Assembly (NCBI GenBank): GCA_031553975.1
Contig: JAVBKP010000101.1
Location: 1-51,038, forward strand
Source of the DNA: JAVBKP01 sp031553975
Lineage (GTDB): Bacteria; Bacillota; Clostridia; Peptostreptococcales; Anaerovoracaceae
DNA length: 51,038 nucleotides
Reading direction: 5' to 3'
The notes beneath the pieces were generated by a model. The model did no database searches and was not told where the DNA came from. It saw nothing but the letters and a program-made list of their open reading frames with translations. Position 1 is the first letter of the stretch, and every line of letters starts with the position of its first letter. Below, piece by piece: positions 42,368 through 51,038 of this stretch. The position numbers and the translations under genes are program-made.

Positions 42368-42394
42368 CTATCGGTAGTTTTTAATTTTTTTTTA
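42368..42394 (-). promoter_or_regulatory. Sigma-28 (SigD/FliA)-like promoter of the rfbF operon
   Basis: On the minus strand TAAA (42391-42394), 15 bases and ACCGATAG (42368-42375) repeat the pattern seen before the glycosylation operon and, with one base less spacing, before the flagellins. The predicted leader to rfbF is about 177 bases, which is long; a nearer promoter may exist as well. It would link CDP-sugar supply to flagellar gene expression. Confidence 0.6.
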
Positions 42395-42410
42395 GATAAG
42401 AGGAAAATTT

Positions 42411-43361
42411 ATGCAGAATATAAATACAGCTATTGTGACAGGGGCCACGGGACATTTGGGTTTTGCTTTAACAAAACACCTTATCAGCCAAGGTATTTTT
42501 GTATACTGCGTTTGTAGGCCTAAGTCTTCAAATTTGCCACGCCTTATTCAATACTTGGAAAGTTTGTCTGGTGAGACATCAATGTATGCCGCCATCGTTG
42601 ACTTGGACCTCCATGACTTGGCAAAACTGCCTGAGCGTATCACCAATCCTTGCGATGTGTTTTATCACCTAGGTTGGGATGGCGGTGTTAAGGTGGGCAC
42701 TGGTCAAGATTTGAACATCCTTACCTCAGCTATGGCATTGATCGCTGCTGCCAAGACTGGTTGCAGGCGTTTCATCGTCTCCGGTAGCCAAGCTGAATAT
42801 GGGTTACATACTGAACGCATCTATGAGAATTCCACGTTGCACCCAGTGACTGCCTATGGCGAGGCCAAAGTCGCCTCCTATTTTTTGACCAAGACCTTAG
42901 CTGAAAAGCATGGTGTTGAACATATTTGGTGCAGAATATTCAGTGCTTATGGTCCCAACCAGAACAGAAATATTTTGGTTGATTATGTCTTACAGTCTCT
43001 TATGAGCGGTGTGTCACCCGAAGTCACCCCATGTGAGCAACTCTGGAACTTTATTCACGAAGAGGATGTGACTGAGGCACTATATGCACTGGGTACTTCA
43101 CCTGCCGTGAATGGGGTATATAATATTGGCCATTCCGAGAGTAAGATATTAAAAGAGTACCTTGAAGATCTTCGCATGGTGCTTCAAAATCAAATAGGGC
43201 ATGTGCCTGAGATAAAATTTGGAGCCAAGAGTTATGGCTTTAATCATATCATGCATTTAGAGCCTGATATCTCCAAAATCATCAAAGATACGGGGTGTCA
43301 GCCAAAAATTACATTCGCTGACGGCATTGCAAACACATGGACGCAGCTGTCAAAAAAATAG
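42411..43361 (+). CDS. NAD-dependent SDR, nucleotide-sugar reductase/epimerase
   Basis: This 316-residue extended SDR has VTGATGHLGFALTKHL at the N-terminus, an active-site SGSQAEYG segment, the catalytic YGEAK and FSAYGPNQ. The size and the divergent position next to a CDP-3,6-dideoxysugar operon suit a C4 keto-reductase such as CDP-abequose/paratose synthase or the YerF step. The substrate is inferred from context only. AAGAGGAAA precedes the ATG. The gene is flanked by its own promoter and a strong terminator. Confidence 0.82.
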   Translation: MQNINTAIVTGATGHLGFALTKHLISQGIFVYCVCRPKSSNLPRLIQYLESLSGETSMYAAIVDLDLHDLAKLPERITNPCDVFYHLGWDGGVKVGTGQDLNILTSAMALIAAAKTGCRRFIVSGSQAEYGLHTERIYENSTLHPVTAYGEAKVASYFLTKTLAEKHGVEHIWCRIFSAYGPNQNRNILVDYVLQSLMSGVSPEVTPCEQLWNFIHEEDVTEALYALGTSPAVNGVYNIGHSESKILKEYLEDLRMVLQNQIGHVPEIKFGAKSYGFNHIMHLEPDISKIIKDTGCQPKITFADGIANTWTQLSKK

Positions 43362-43368
43362 TTTGTTA

Positions 43369-43414
43369 AAAAATCAGGACCTGATTGGATTTTTCCAATC
43401 AGGTCCTTTGATTT
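43369..43414. terminator. Bidirectional Rho-independent terminator
   Basis: A perfect 14-bp stem (43376-43389 with 43394-43407) around four T residues is extended by an AAAATC/GATTTT outer stem with a two-base bulge. On the plus strand it ends the SDR transcript 8 bases after the stop. On the minus strand it is followed by TTTTTTAA and ends the giant surface-protein transcript. Confidence 0.9.
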
Positions 43415-43446
43415 TATAAAAAGCATGGTGTCAGTCAAAAATGACA

Positions 43447-46400
43447 CTAGTTTATCACCGTTATATTGCAGATTGATGACTTGCCTTCTGCTGTTGTAAC
43501 GGTCACTTGGGCGGAACCTTTGCGTACACCTTTGATCTTTCCAGTCTGATCTACGGTCACTACAGAGGAAGAACTGGTCTTCCACCTAACAGTAGAAGTT
43601 GCACCCTCTGGCAATATTGTGTAGCCCAAAGTACTAGTTTCGCCAACCTTTATGGTCATTGTTTTTGTGACCATAGCAATGCCTGTTGCCTTTAATACCA
43701 CTGTTACTTTGCAAGAATCTGTCTTGCTACCATCATCGGTAACCACACTAATGACAGCGGTGCCTACACCTCTTGCCGTAATCTTTCCATACTGATCTAC
43801 ACTAGCAATGGTGTCATCACTAGAGTACCATGAGGCACCTTTCACGGTGGCCCCTGATGGGTCGTATTTTACGGTTAATGTGCTAGTAGATCCTACGCCT
43901 AAGCTTAGGTCCTCCTTTGAAAGAGCTATCTCATTCACCCCTACTGCTGGCTTTGCTTTCACGCTTACGGTAGTGATAGCCGTTTTTCCATTGGCAGCTC
44001 TAGCTGTAATTCTAACGCTCTTACCTGCGGTGATACCTGTGACAATACCATTTTGGTCTACTGTGGCTATCTTAGAATCAGCGGAAGACCATGTGATTTC
44101 GCTTAAGTCCGCCAATGCAGGGGTCACAGCTGGCATCAATTGTGTTATCTCACCTACGATTACATTGGCTGTTGTCCTTGTATACACACCTGTTATGGCT
44201 GTTGTCTTCTTCTCATCGCGCTTGGATATAGCCTTAACAGGGGTGGCCTTGGCTAAGTTATCACTGGTCGGTGCTATTCCACCCTCTTGATCATGGGTTT
44301 CACTAGCAGCTACCGTATTGGAGACAGCCATCAACAGTCCCGTGTCTTCAATGCTATCTGGTACATTGGCAAAAGCAGTATTGATAGCACTTGGATCATC
44401 TATTGTGACAACTGTTACTGTCGCGCTCGGTAGTATCATGGATCTAAATGCAGGCGGTGAAGGTATGGCAGGTTCCGGCACACATCTAAGTGTGAATGAA
44501 TATGATACAACCTTTCCATTCTCACCTTGCGGATCTATGGATTGTAATACAGTCCCTACTACAGTTTGCCCTGGTGCCAGGAAAGTAATCTGTCCAAGAT
44601 CATTAATGGTAGCTACTGTTTTATCAGTGGACCCCCACGATACCCTTTTTCCAATTTCTTTATAGGCTGTCGTTGAATTGGCAATACTAGCGTAGGTCGG
44701 TGTTATTACAATACCAGGCGCAAGATCATAAGTTCTGCCTACATAATACTCCCCATTTGCAGTTGCTGGTGCTGGTGGATTGATCTTATAACTTGTGGCC
44801 GGTATTGGCTTTACAGTTAATGTAAAGATAGCTTTTGCTGTCTTGCTAGGTTCTATTGGTGATGGTTGCCCTGAAGAAAGTGAGTCAGGCGCTTTGCCTT
44901 CTTCACTGGTGGCACTTAATTCAATCGTGGCTACACCCACATCAAGTCCAACTAACTCAGCAGTGACACCGCTCACATATCCGTAATTGTCCTTTGCAAA
45001 GCTAATGTTTTGTATTTTCGCAACATCGGTAATCTCTTTGCCATCGACTTTGTCAAGAATTCTCCATTTAATGCCACCCTCTGTGATATTTGGACTCACC
45101 CCAGCCGTTTCCGAGTTAAATGTAGCCCTTATCTTTTGAATTTCCACGTTGGTGCCAGTAGCAGCATTTGGATTCGTTGCCACCATAATCGAACCAGAAT
45201 TCTTTTTTGTAGTGTCATCAGTGAGCAATGTCAATGTGCTTATTGGAATTGGTTTTACCCAAATATAGAACTCTTCACTATGGACTTTATTCGCTACCAC
45301 AAGAGGTATTGTGGCCGTTGAATTCAATGCTTCCTTCGTATTGTTTCCTGCACCTTTATACTCAATATTTGGTCCATAGAAGGCACCATCAGACACGGTA
45401 AGCTGTGAGTTTGAAAGCATAACAGCTGGATCATCCGGTGTAGTATTCTTATACATTGGCTGCGGTCTGTCTGAAGGTATTGTAATTGTAACTTTGGCTA
45501 AGCCAGGTTTTACCGCTGTTGCCTTACCTGCGCTATCAATGACAACTGGGCTGATTCCACCAGTGGCTGTTCTATCTGGATTAATGGCTTCTGTTAGATA
45601 CCATACATTCTTATCTGTGGCATTGGTAGGCGTAATTGTTGGTAATAATGTTTTGATTTTGCCGCTACCACCATCCATGGTCATAACTTTTCCATAGTGC
45701 TCTTGAGGAAGTCCCATAGATATACTGGCAACACCTATTGGTGCTACTACTATAGTCTTGGTATCTGACTTGCTGCCATCTTCCGATGTACACGTGATCT
45801 GAGCTACACCAGGTGAAAGAGTACGCAAAACCCCTGCCTCTACAGTAGCAACAGAGGAGTTATCCGTTGTCCATGTAACACGAGTATTAGCAGGATCTTC
45901 TGCTCCTTTTATCTTCTCCCATTTACCTGTTGTGGTATTTTTTTCATAGTTAAATCCATAGGCCAATGTTGGGAAAGAACCCTGTATGAACACCCAATTA
46001 TCCATCATGATATTCACGTTTTTAACTTGACCTTCACCAAGTTTTGGCAGAACCATTACCTTTATTTCCACCTTCAGACCCGTTAGTGTTCTTCCAATTA
46101 GTGTAGCAGGTGCGTCTATAATGGCAGTTTCAGTGGCCTTAATGATTGCACCATCACTTGCTATGGCAGCAGGTGTGATTGTGGTCTTTGTCGTAGCATG
46201 TGTACCCTTAACCTTTGCCTTTTGACTATCATCACTATATGGATACACCCCTTGTGTCAACTCAACATTGTTAGGCATGTCGGTGTCCCAAATAACCCGC
46301 TTATTAGAAGCCTCCTCTGGTCCGATGAAATATGGGATTGTTACAGTATTCCCTTCATATATTTCCAGTCGTGAACTTAGGGTGCTTTCAAACTTGGTCA

Positions 46401-49400
46401 CAGGAATGTCTGAGAGTGTTACTTTAGCCTCTACCTTTTGACTCATATCGGCTTCCGGCACCCCCGTTATGGTGATGTCCTTTTTACCACTCATCACCAG
46501 ATTCTCAACAGGTCTCATCAGATTGGTCTCGTTGTCAATGGTGATGAATCCAACCGGATTCACAGTCCATCTCATCTTTTGATTGGTGGGTACTATTTTG
46601 AAAATCGGATCTAGTGTTATGGTGGTCATATAATCATTGATCATAGCAAATGTCTTACTAGCTAGCGATACCGACAATTTTGTCGTACTTATCACAATAG
46701 GCACACTGGTCACCGCTGTGGAGTCATCTACGGAGGTCACCGTTAACGTAGCCGTCCCTGGCTTTATAGCGGATATTATTACACTATTGGGATCATTTGG
46801 ATCTTCCGCTAAGGTGGCTATATTGCTAGCACTTGTCTCAAGGTTCCATGCCACTCGATTGGTTACGTCCTTCTCGTAGCCCACTGGATACACTACCTTG
46901 GCCGTTAATCTTTGGATACCATTGGTAAACATGGTTATTTCTTTTTTATCTAGTTCCACGCGCAGCCTGTCATCTACAACGACACTACATGTTCTCCACA
47001 AAGTAGTATCTGCTTGGGATGTAACTATAATCGTAGTGTTCCCAATATTCACACCCGTTACCGTTCCCGTGCCTTTTGTACCTGCTTTTACCGTAGCTAT
47101 ATTTGTATTATCGCTCTTCCATGTAACATTTCTGTTGGCCTGAGATATAGGCGCCACAAAGGCAACCAGTTCATAGGTACCTGAAACCCCCATCTCAAGT
47201 TGAGATTTGTTTAGATTTAATATTATATCTGGCCCATTTGGTAGCACCGCGATTTGGCAGGAAGCTTGTTGCCCCGATGTAGTCCTAGCAATAATATTGG
47301 TAAAACCTCCGCTTATGCCTACAATACGCCCTATACTATCTACCTTTGCTACACTAGGGTCTTCACTGCTCCATGTGACCTTATCTGTTGTTCCTAACGG
47401 TAGTACTGTGGCTATGAGCCCAAGTCTGCTTCCTACCTCTACCTCTGCAATCTTTTCATCAAGGGTAATTGAGGTACTTTTTACTGATTTTACAATCTTT
47501 ACCGTAATGGTGGCCAACTTTTTCACATCTTCTCTAGATGTAATGGTAACCTTGACGCTTCCCTCTGCATATGGGGTAAGGAGTCCGTACTCGTCTACCT
47601 CCGCCAAGGCTGGTTTATCTACCGTCCATTTTGTATTGATTGGATCAGCACCATCTTGCGCAGTTATTTCTTTAGCCCCGTATCTCACATAGGCCTCTAG
47701 CTGTGTATCTACGCCTGATGCTACTGTTATTGCGTTGTTTGGTACATATACTGAGTTGACTACAATGGGCTCTTCAAAGTCTGACCCTCCCACTCCAATT
47801 AGATTAAGTATGGTAGTCCTTACATCATCAAGACTGGTATATGGTGCCAAATCAAAGGCTTTGGTCATTATGTCAACTTTTTTTGGTGCACTAAATGAAA
47901 GATATGGCTCAATGCCTAGCGGTAGATTCAGTATGGAATAATTTGTTTTATTTTCAATTATTTTCTGAAAATCTGCTACGTTCTGACATGCATTAATGGA
48001 GTTCAGCAAGGTACTTTCGGATTTTATGGTGGTTTCTAATGCTTTATTAAAGGCCGCCACAAAGGTTTTTGTATCTGGAAAATCTGCTTTTTTGCCAGAC
48101 AAAATCGTCCTGGCAATAATCACTTTACCAAGCTCTGAAAGACTCATATATTTGCTAGAACTAGAAACATCAATACCAAGCTCAGCGGCGTATAACTCAT
48201 CTTCCATGACAATACGAAGTTCCTCTGCACTTATGGCGCCATTGACAGCACCTAGGGCCGTCTTTCTCGATGACTCAAGCAATAGCTGCTTTTGTATCTT
48301 CGCCTTTGTTGTCAACGTGTCTTTAACCAATGCCATTTTTACAGCTATATTGGTCTGATCAATCAAAGAGTATGTTCTAAAGGCTCTTAGGTCTAGCCCC
48401 AGCGGATTGTCTGTTCTAAGCAATCTTTTGATAGCCTCAGATCCATTGTATATCTCACCATCGCAACCAACAAACACACCTTGTGTGTACTGTTCTATTA
48501 GCGCTGCTTCTCTTGACGGTTGTAGATTCAAGTCTTCAATGGCAAGGTTGCTTGCTCTAATATCAAGAACCTCTGCATAGTTGGTGCTACTGCCCCACTG
48601 GATATATACTCTCTGGCTAATATTGCCCTTTGGGTCAGAGCTATCCCTTGTGACAGGAACGTTTAAGTATAAATATCCGCTACTATTAACATTATATACA
48701 TACTGCTTTGGCTCCCCGTCAAAACGGTGAACCACAGTTGCGGTTGACGCACCCGAACCTGGTGGTCTAGGTATTCTCATCTCTACCCAGTAGCCCGACC
48801 TTGGCGCCATCTCTTTCCCTTCTATCAAAGGTACCTTGACACCACCTTTGGCAGTTACGTATGCCGTATTTGATGTTTCTGTACCAATGGTTACTACATT
48901 GAGCCCTGCGCCAGAAGTCGTATCCTCCACGCTAGCACTAATATCATAACGATAGTCGTCTTTGTATCTAACAACTTTATTTTGATTGTTTCCAATAAAT
49001 AACTCACCAGCTACCGTCTCACCGGCCACCCTAGCAGTCAGATTGTTTGCTATTTTGTATGTGGTTGGATCTATGGAGCTGCTTAGTCCACTTGCATTGA
49101 TTTGAAGCTCTCCCACATCGCCAGCACCAGTTATTTCAACGCCTCCAGCGTTAACTCCTACGAACTCAACAGCGCAGTTTTTAGCTATTGTCATAGCTGA
49201 CTGGTTGGAATTCTCTCCAAACCTTACATTTGTCACATTAGAATCACCTGTTATATTTAGTACTGCTTTGGCTGAGTCAATATCTACAGAGTCCATATCT
49301 GCATTCCAGATGTTAAAAGTAGATCCTTGTACTGCCGTATTAGGCACCTGCAAAGAGGTAAAGCCTATTCCATCTAGTATTGTACTGGTTTTGGCTGTAA

Positions 49401-50370
49401 CTACACCAGGCTCTGCCCCCTCTTCTGTAACCAAGCGGACATCTACTGATGGGCTGTTAACGTAGATCCCCCCCAGTACCTTTGTATTCACCAAATGCAC
49501 ACTGTTAGGTCCGCCTGCACGCACCACAAGACGACCTTTGATGGTGGTGCCTTCAATGGTAACGCCACTATTGCCCACACCATCCCCAATGACTAGGTCT
49601 CCATTGATGGTCATTCCGTTTAACGTAGCATTTGCTTCATTGATTACCATACATTTAGGAATAATCGTGCCTGCATAGTCTTTGTTGTTGACATAAATCT
49701 CTGTAAACATATTGGTAACAATGGCTGCAAATTCAGCTCTTGTCAAATATGAATTGGGTCTTATCTCATAGGTAGGTGTTTTGCTCTTACCACCTATTGC
49801 AAAACCATTTATATATCCCGCCGCCGCCAAAGCTGCTAGTGGTTTCATTCCATTCTCAGAGATTTGATTATAATCTGTGAATTTGCTCAGTGACACTGTA
49901 CTATCTGTCGAAAGCTCCATGGCGCGAGCCATGCCCACAAAAGCATCTTCCCTTGTAATAGGATCCTCTGGTGCTAGTATCCCTGTTCTCTTGCCCCAAA
50001 TCGTTCCCATAAAGTACGCCTTTTGTAGGTTTTTATAATACCATTTGCTTGTTTTGACATCACTGAATTCGGATAAATCAGCTGTAGCAGTGGATTTCAT
50101 AATGTTGTTGATGATGGAGATAAACTCCGCTCTGGTCATATTGGTATTCGGGTTATAATTCCCTTTGTCATCTCCATTGACCATGCCCATATCCGCCGCA
50201 TGTTTTATAGCGCCTTCGCCCCAGTGACTGGCTATGTCATTGAACCTAGGCTTAGCAGCAGCACTAGCCTCCATGGCTGGCGTGCCCGTCATTAGGCTAG
50301 TGACCACCATAGTAGAGATCAAGATACCCGCTACTACCCTATTAAAATGCTCTTTCATTTTTGTTTTCAT
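43447..50370 (-). CDS. Giant SLH-domain surface protein with Big2 Ig-like repeats
   Basis: This 2307-residue secreted protein has a signal peptide at residues 1-39 (basic start, VVAGILISTMVVTSLM core, ASA-type cleavage). Three SLH domains at about 40-230 (ITREDAF, LTRAEFAAI) should bind secondary cell-wall polymer. A beta-rich, helix-like repeat region at about 245-460 (NGDLVIGDGV, KGRLVVRAGG) follows, then a helical region at 618-866. From about 870 to the end there are roughly a dozen Ig-like Big2 domains (VTWSSEDPSVAKVD, ITWSSADSKIATVD), least degenerate at the C-terminus. It likely projects from the surface as an adhesin or S-layer component. GTGAGGAA precedes the ATG, ten bases after the GGDEF gene. 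Confidence 0.93.
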   Translation of the reverse strand: MKTKMKEHFNRVVAGILISTMVVTSLMTGTPAMEASAAAKPRFNDIASHWGEGAIKHAADMGMVNGDDKGNYNPNTNMTRAEFISIINNIMKSTATADLSEFSDVKTSKWYYKNLQKAYFMGTIWGKRTGILAPEDPITREDAFVGMARAMELSTDSTVSLSKFTDYNQISENGMKPLAALAAAGYINGFAIGGKSKTPTYEIRPNSYLTRAEFAAIVTNMFTEIYVNNKDYAGTIIPKCMVINEANATLNGMTINGDLVIGDGVGNSGVTIEGTTIKGRLVVRAGGPNSVHLVNTKVLGGIYVNSPSVDVRLVTEEGAEPGVVTAKTSTILDGIGFTSLQVPNTAVQGSTFNIWNADMDSVDIDSAKAVLNITGDSNVTNVRFGENSNQSAMTIAKNCAVEFVGVNAGGVEITGAGDVGELQINASGLSSSIDPTTYKIANNLTARVAGETVAGELFIGNNQNKVVRYKDDYRYDISASVEDTTSGAGLNVVTIGTETSNTAYVTAKGGVKVPLIEGKEMAPRSGYWVEMRIPRPPGSGASTATVVHRFDGEPKQYVYNVNSSGYLYLNVPVTRDSSDPKGNISQRVYIQWGSSTNYAEVLDIRASNLAIEDLNLQPSREAALIEQYTQGVFVGCDGEIYNGSEAIKRLLRTDNPLGLDLRAFRTYSLIDQTNIAVKMALVKDTLTTKAKIQKQLLLESSRKTALGAVNGAISAEELRIVMEDELYAAELGIDVSSSSKYMSLSELGKVIIARTILSGKKADFPDTKTFVAAFNKALETTIKSESTLLNSINACQNVADFQKIIENKTNYSILNLPLGIEPYLSFSAPKKVDIMTKAFDLAPYTSLDDVRTTILNLIGVGGSDFEEPIVVNSVYVPNNAITVASGVDTQLEAYVRYGAKEITAQDGADPINTKWTVDKPALAEVDEYGLLTPYAEGSVKVTITSREDVKKLATITVKIVKSVKSTSITLDEKIAEVEVGSRLGLIATVLPLGTTDKVTWSSEDPSVAKVDSIGRIVGISGGFTNIIARTTSGQQASCQIAVLPNGPDIILNLNKSQLEMGVSGTYELVAFVAPISQANRNVTWKSDNTNIATVKAGTKGTGTVTGVNIGNTTIIVTSQADTTLWRTCSVVVDDRLRVELDKKEITMFTNGIQRLTAKVVYPVGYEKDVTNRVAWNLETSASNIATLAEDPNDPNSVIISAIKPGTATLTVTSVDDSTAVTSVPIVISTTKLSVSLASKTFAMINDYMTTITLDPIFKIVPTNQKMRWTVNPVGFITIDNETNLMRPVENLVMSGKKDITITGVPEADMSQKVEAKVTLSDIPVTKFESTLSSRLEIYEGNTVTIPYFIGPEEASNKRVIWDTDMPNNVELTQGVYPYSDDSQKAKVKGTHATTKTTITPAAIASDGAIIKATETAIIDAPATLIGRTLTGLKVEIKVMVLPKLGEGQVKNVNIMMDNWVFIQGSFPTLAYGFNYEKNTTTGKWEKIKGAEDPANTRVTWTTDNSSVATVEAGVLRTLSPGVAQITCTSEDGSKSDTKTIVVAPIGVASISMGLPQEHYGKVMTMDGGSGKIKTLLPTITPTNATDKNVWYLTEAINPDRTATGGISPVVIDSAGKATAVKPGLAKVTITIPSDRPQPMYKNTTPDDPAVMLSNSQLTVSDGAFYGPNIEYKGAGNNTKEALNSTATIPLVVANKVHSEEFYIWVKPIPISTLTLLTDDTTKKNSGSIMVATNPNAATGTNVEIQKIRATFNSETAGVSPNITEGGIKWRILDKVDGKEITDVAKIQNISFAKDNYGYVSGVTAELVGLDVGVATIELSATSEEGKAPDSLSSGQPSPIEPSKTAKAIFTLTVKPIPATSYKINPPAPATANGEYYVGRTYDLAPGIVITPTYASIANSTTAYKEIGKRVSWGSTDKTVATINDLGQITFLAPGQTVVGTVLQSIDPQGENGKVVSYSFTLRCVPEPAIPSPPAFRSMILPSATVTVVTIDDPSAINTAFANVPDSIEDTGLLMAVSNTVAASETHDQEGGIAPTSDNLAKATPVKAISKRDEKKTTAITGVYTRTTANVIVGEITQLMPAVTPALADLSEITWSSADSKIATVDQNGIVTGITAGKSVRITARAANGKTAITTVSVKAKPAVGVNEIALSKEDLSLGVGSTSTLTVKYDPSGATVKGASWYSSDDTIASVDQYGKITARGVGTAVISVVTDDGSKTDSCKVTVVLKATGIAMVTKTMTIKVGETSTLGYTILPEGATSTVRWKTSSSSVVTVDQTGKIKGVRKGSAQVTVTTAEGKSSICNITVIN

Positions 50371-50380
50371 TGTTTTTTCC

Positions 50381-51038
50381 TCACTCTGCTACTACCACGC
50401 AGTTACGTCCCTTTTCCTTGCCCGCATATAAAGCTTGGTCTGCGGCACTTATATTTTGCTCTATGGTTTTACTTAGGTCAAACTCTTTCACTCCGAAGGT
50501 AATGCTGCAAGTAATTTGATTTTTATCAAAGGAGTATTTATATTCATTTATACGTTTTCTCATATTATCCGCGAACATGGCTGCCTGGTGTCCATCTGTG
50601 TTAGGTAGCAGCAACATGAACTCCTCTCCACCCCATCTGGCTACAACATCACTTTTTCTTGATGTTCCTTGCAATAAAGTGGCTACGGCCTTTAAGATAT
50701 AGTCTCCTGCATTATGTCCATATGTGTCATTGATTGATTTGAACTTGTCGATATCACCCATAATCAAAGAAAATGGTGAATCTCCACGTTCAGCTCTTGC
50801 TATTTCTGTATTGATGGTTTCTATCATATGATTTCTATTGTATAATTTGGTTAAAAAGTCAGTTCTTGTTATTTTTTTAAGTTCATTATGCACACGGGCT
50901 AATTCTAAGTGGGTATCAATCCTAATGTTGATCTCTACCGCCCTAAATGGCTTATGTATATAATCTACACCGCCTGCCTCAAAGCATTTCATCAAAGTTT
51001 CATCATCATCTAAGGATGTAATAAATATAATTGGAATA
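50381..51038 (-). CDS. Diguanylate cyclase response regulator (5' end beyond window)
   Basis: The 218 visible codons are open at the right edge. They begin inside a receiver domain (IPIIFITSLDDDE, with the conserved Thr and the later HKPF lysine) and continue into a complete GGDEF domain. The active site is GGEEF (in RWGGEEFMLLLP). Five residues before it is RKSD, an RxxD inhibitory site for c-di-GMP. FSLIMGDIDKFKSIND gives the metal ligands. It should make cyclic di-GMP on phosphorylation. A TTG codon at 50995 is not the start, because the receiver reads through it. It sits ten bases upstream of the giant surface-protein gene, suggesting co-expression of a motile-to-sessile signal with an adhesin. 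Confidence 0.93.
   Translation of the reverse strand, partial: IPIIFITSLDDDETLMKCFEAGGVDYIHKPFRAVEINIRIDTHLELARVHNELKKITRTDFLTKLYNRNHMIETINTEIARAERGDSPFSLIMGDIDKFKSINDTYGHNAGDYILKAVATLLQGTSRKSDVVARWGGEEFMLLLPNTDGHQAAMFADNMRKRINEYKYSFDKNQITCSITFGVKEFDLSKTIEQNISAADQALYAGKEKGRNCVVVAE

Noticed and set aside
43447..50370. Long plus-strand open frames across the giant surface gene
   Set aside because: They have no ribosome sites or recognisable motifs and run antisense to clear Big2 repeats; they are shadows of the real gene.
1..51038. Insertion sequences, integrases, att sites, tRNA or rRNA genes
   Set aside because: None was recognised on either strand, so island boundaries cannot be defined from mobile-element marks.

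Overview
The window looks like a chromosomal segment of a motile, low-G+C Firmicute. Clostridia is the best guess, based on AT-rich coding, GGAGG-type ribosome binding sites, flagellins with a CsrA-type leader, an SLH/Big2 surface protein and a split transketolase. Negativicutes, which are diderm Firmicutes with heptose genes and SLH proteins, cannot be excluded. No rRNA, tRNA, IS element, prophage or CRISPR array was seen.

Layout. (1) 1-1557, minus strand: two tandem, nearly identical short flagellin genes; the left one runs off the window. Each leader carries a hairpin presenting AGGA in its loop, a typical CsrA site. (2) 1759-28162, minus strand: a tightly packed run of 20 genes reading towards the flagellins and closed by a terminator with perfect 23-bp arms. 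It encodes an ADP-heptose supply pathway (split transketolase, GmhA, an HldE with inverted domain order, GmhB), a GDP-mannose 4,6-dehydratase homologue, two further SDR enzymes, five glycosyltransferases, five known or probable methyltransferases (three FkbM, one probable SQxGED-type, one class I), a DUF268 protein and three radical SAM enzymes. (3) 28348-28887, minus strand: a small repeat-bearing coiled-coil gene with a perfect TTGACA-N17-TATAAT promoter. (4) 29103-33406, plus strand: three genes (GT2, HAD-type multidomain protein, radical SAM). (5) 33470-34428, minus strand: a small winged-helix protein and a DUF1697 protein. (6) 34451-42183, minus strand: a nucleotide-sugar operon (RfbF, TPP enzyme, NeuB-like synthase, SDR, UDP-glucose/GDP-mannose dehydrogenase, RfbH). 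(7) 42411-43361, plus strand: a divergent SDR gene. (8) 43447-51038, minus strand: a 2307-residue SLH/Big2 surface protein preceded by a GGDEF response regulator that is cut by the window edge.

How it fits together. The 26-kb operon contains no recognisable membrane protein, flippase, polymerase or lipid-linked initiating transferase, so the glycan is probably built on a cytoplasmic protein. The adjacent flagellins are the obvious acceptor. Three minus-strand promoters share TAAA-N14/15-nCCGATAG, which matches the flagellar sigma-28 (SigD/FliA) class. They lie before the flagellins, before the large operon and before rfbF, which suggests that filament subunit, glycan assembly and CDP-sugar supply are switched on together.

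The most unusual feature is one Rossmann-like module (GxG, then D-[ND/S], then a hydrophobic strand ending near 'IIAS'). I see it in 13 proteins of regions 2 and 4, fused N- or C-terminally to unrelated catalytic domains: FkbM, DUF268, GT2, GT4, GT8, class I methyltransferase, HAD and radical SAM. It may be a shared substrate-recognition or assembly device for this glycan. All functional assignments come from motifs read by eye; no database search was run.
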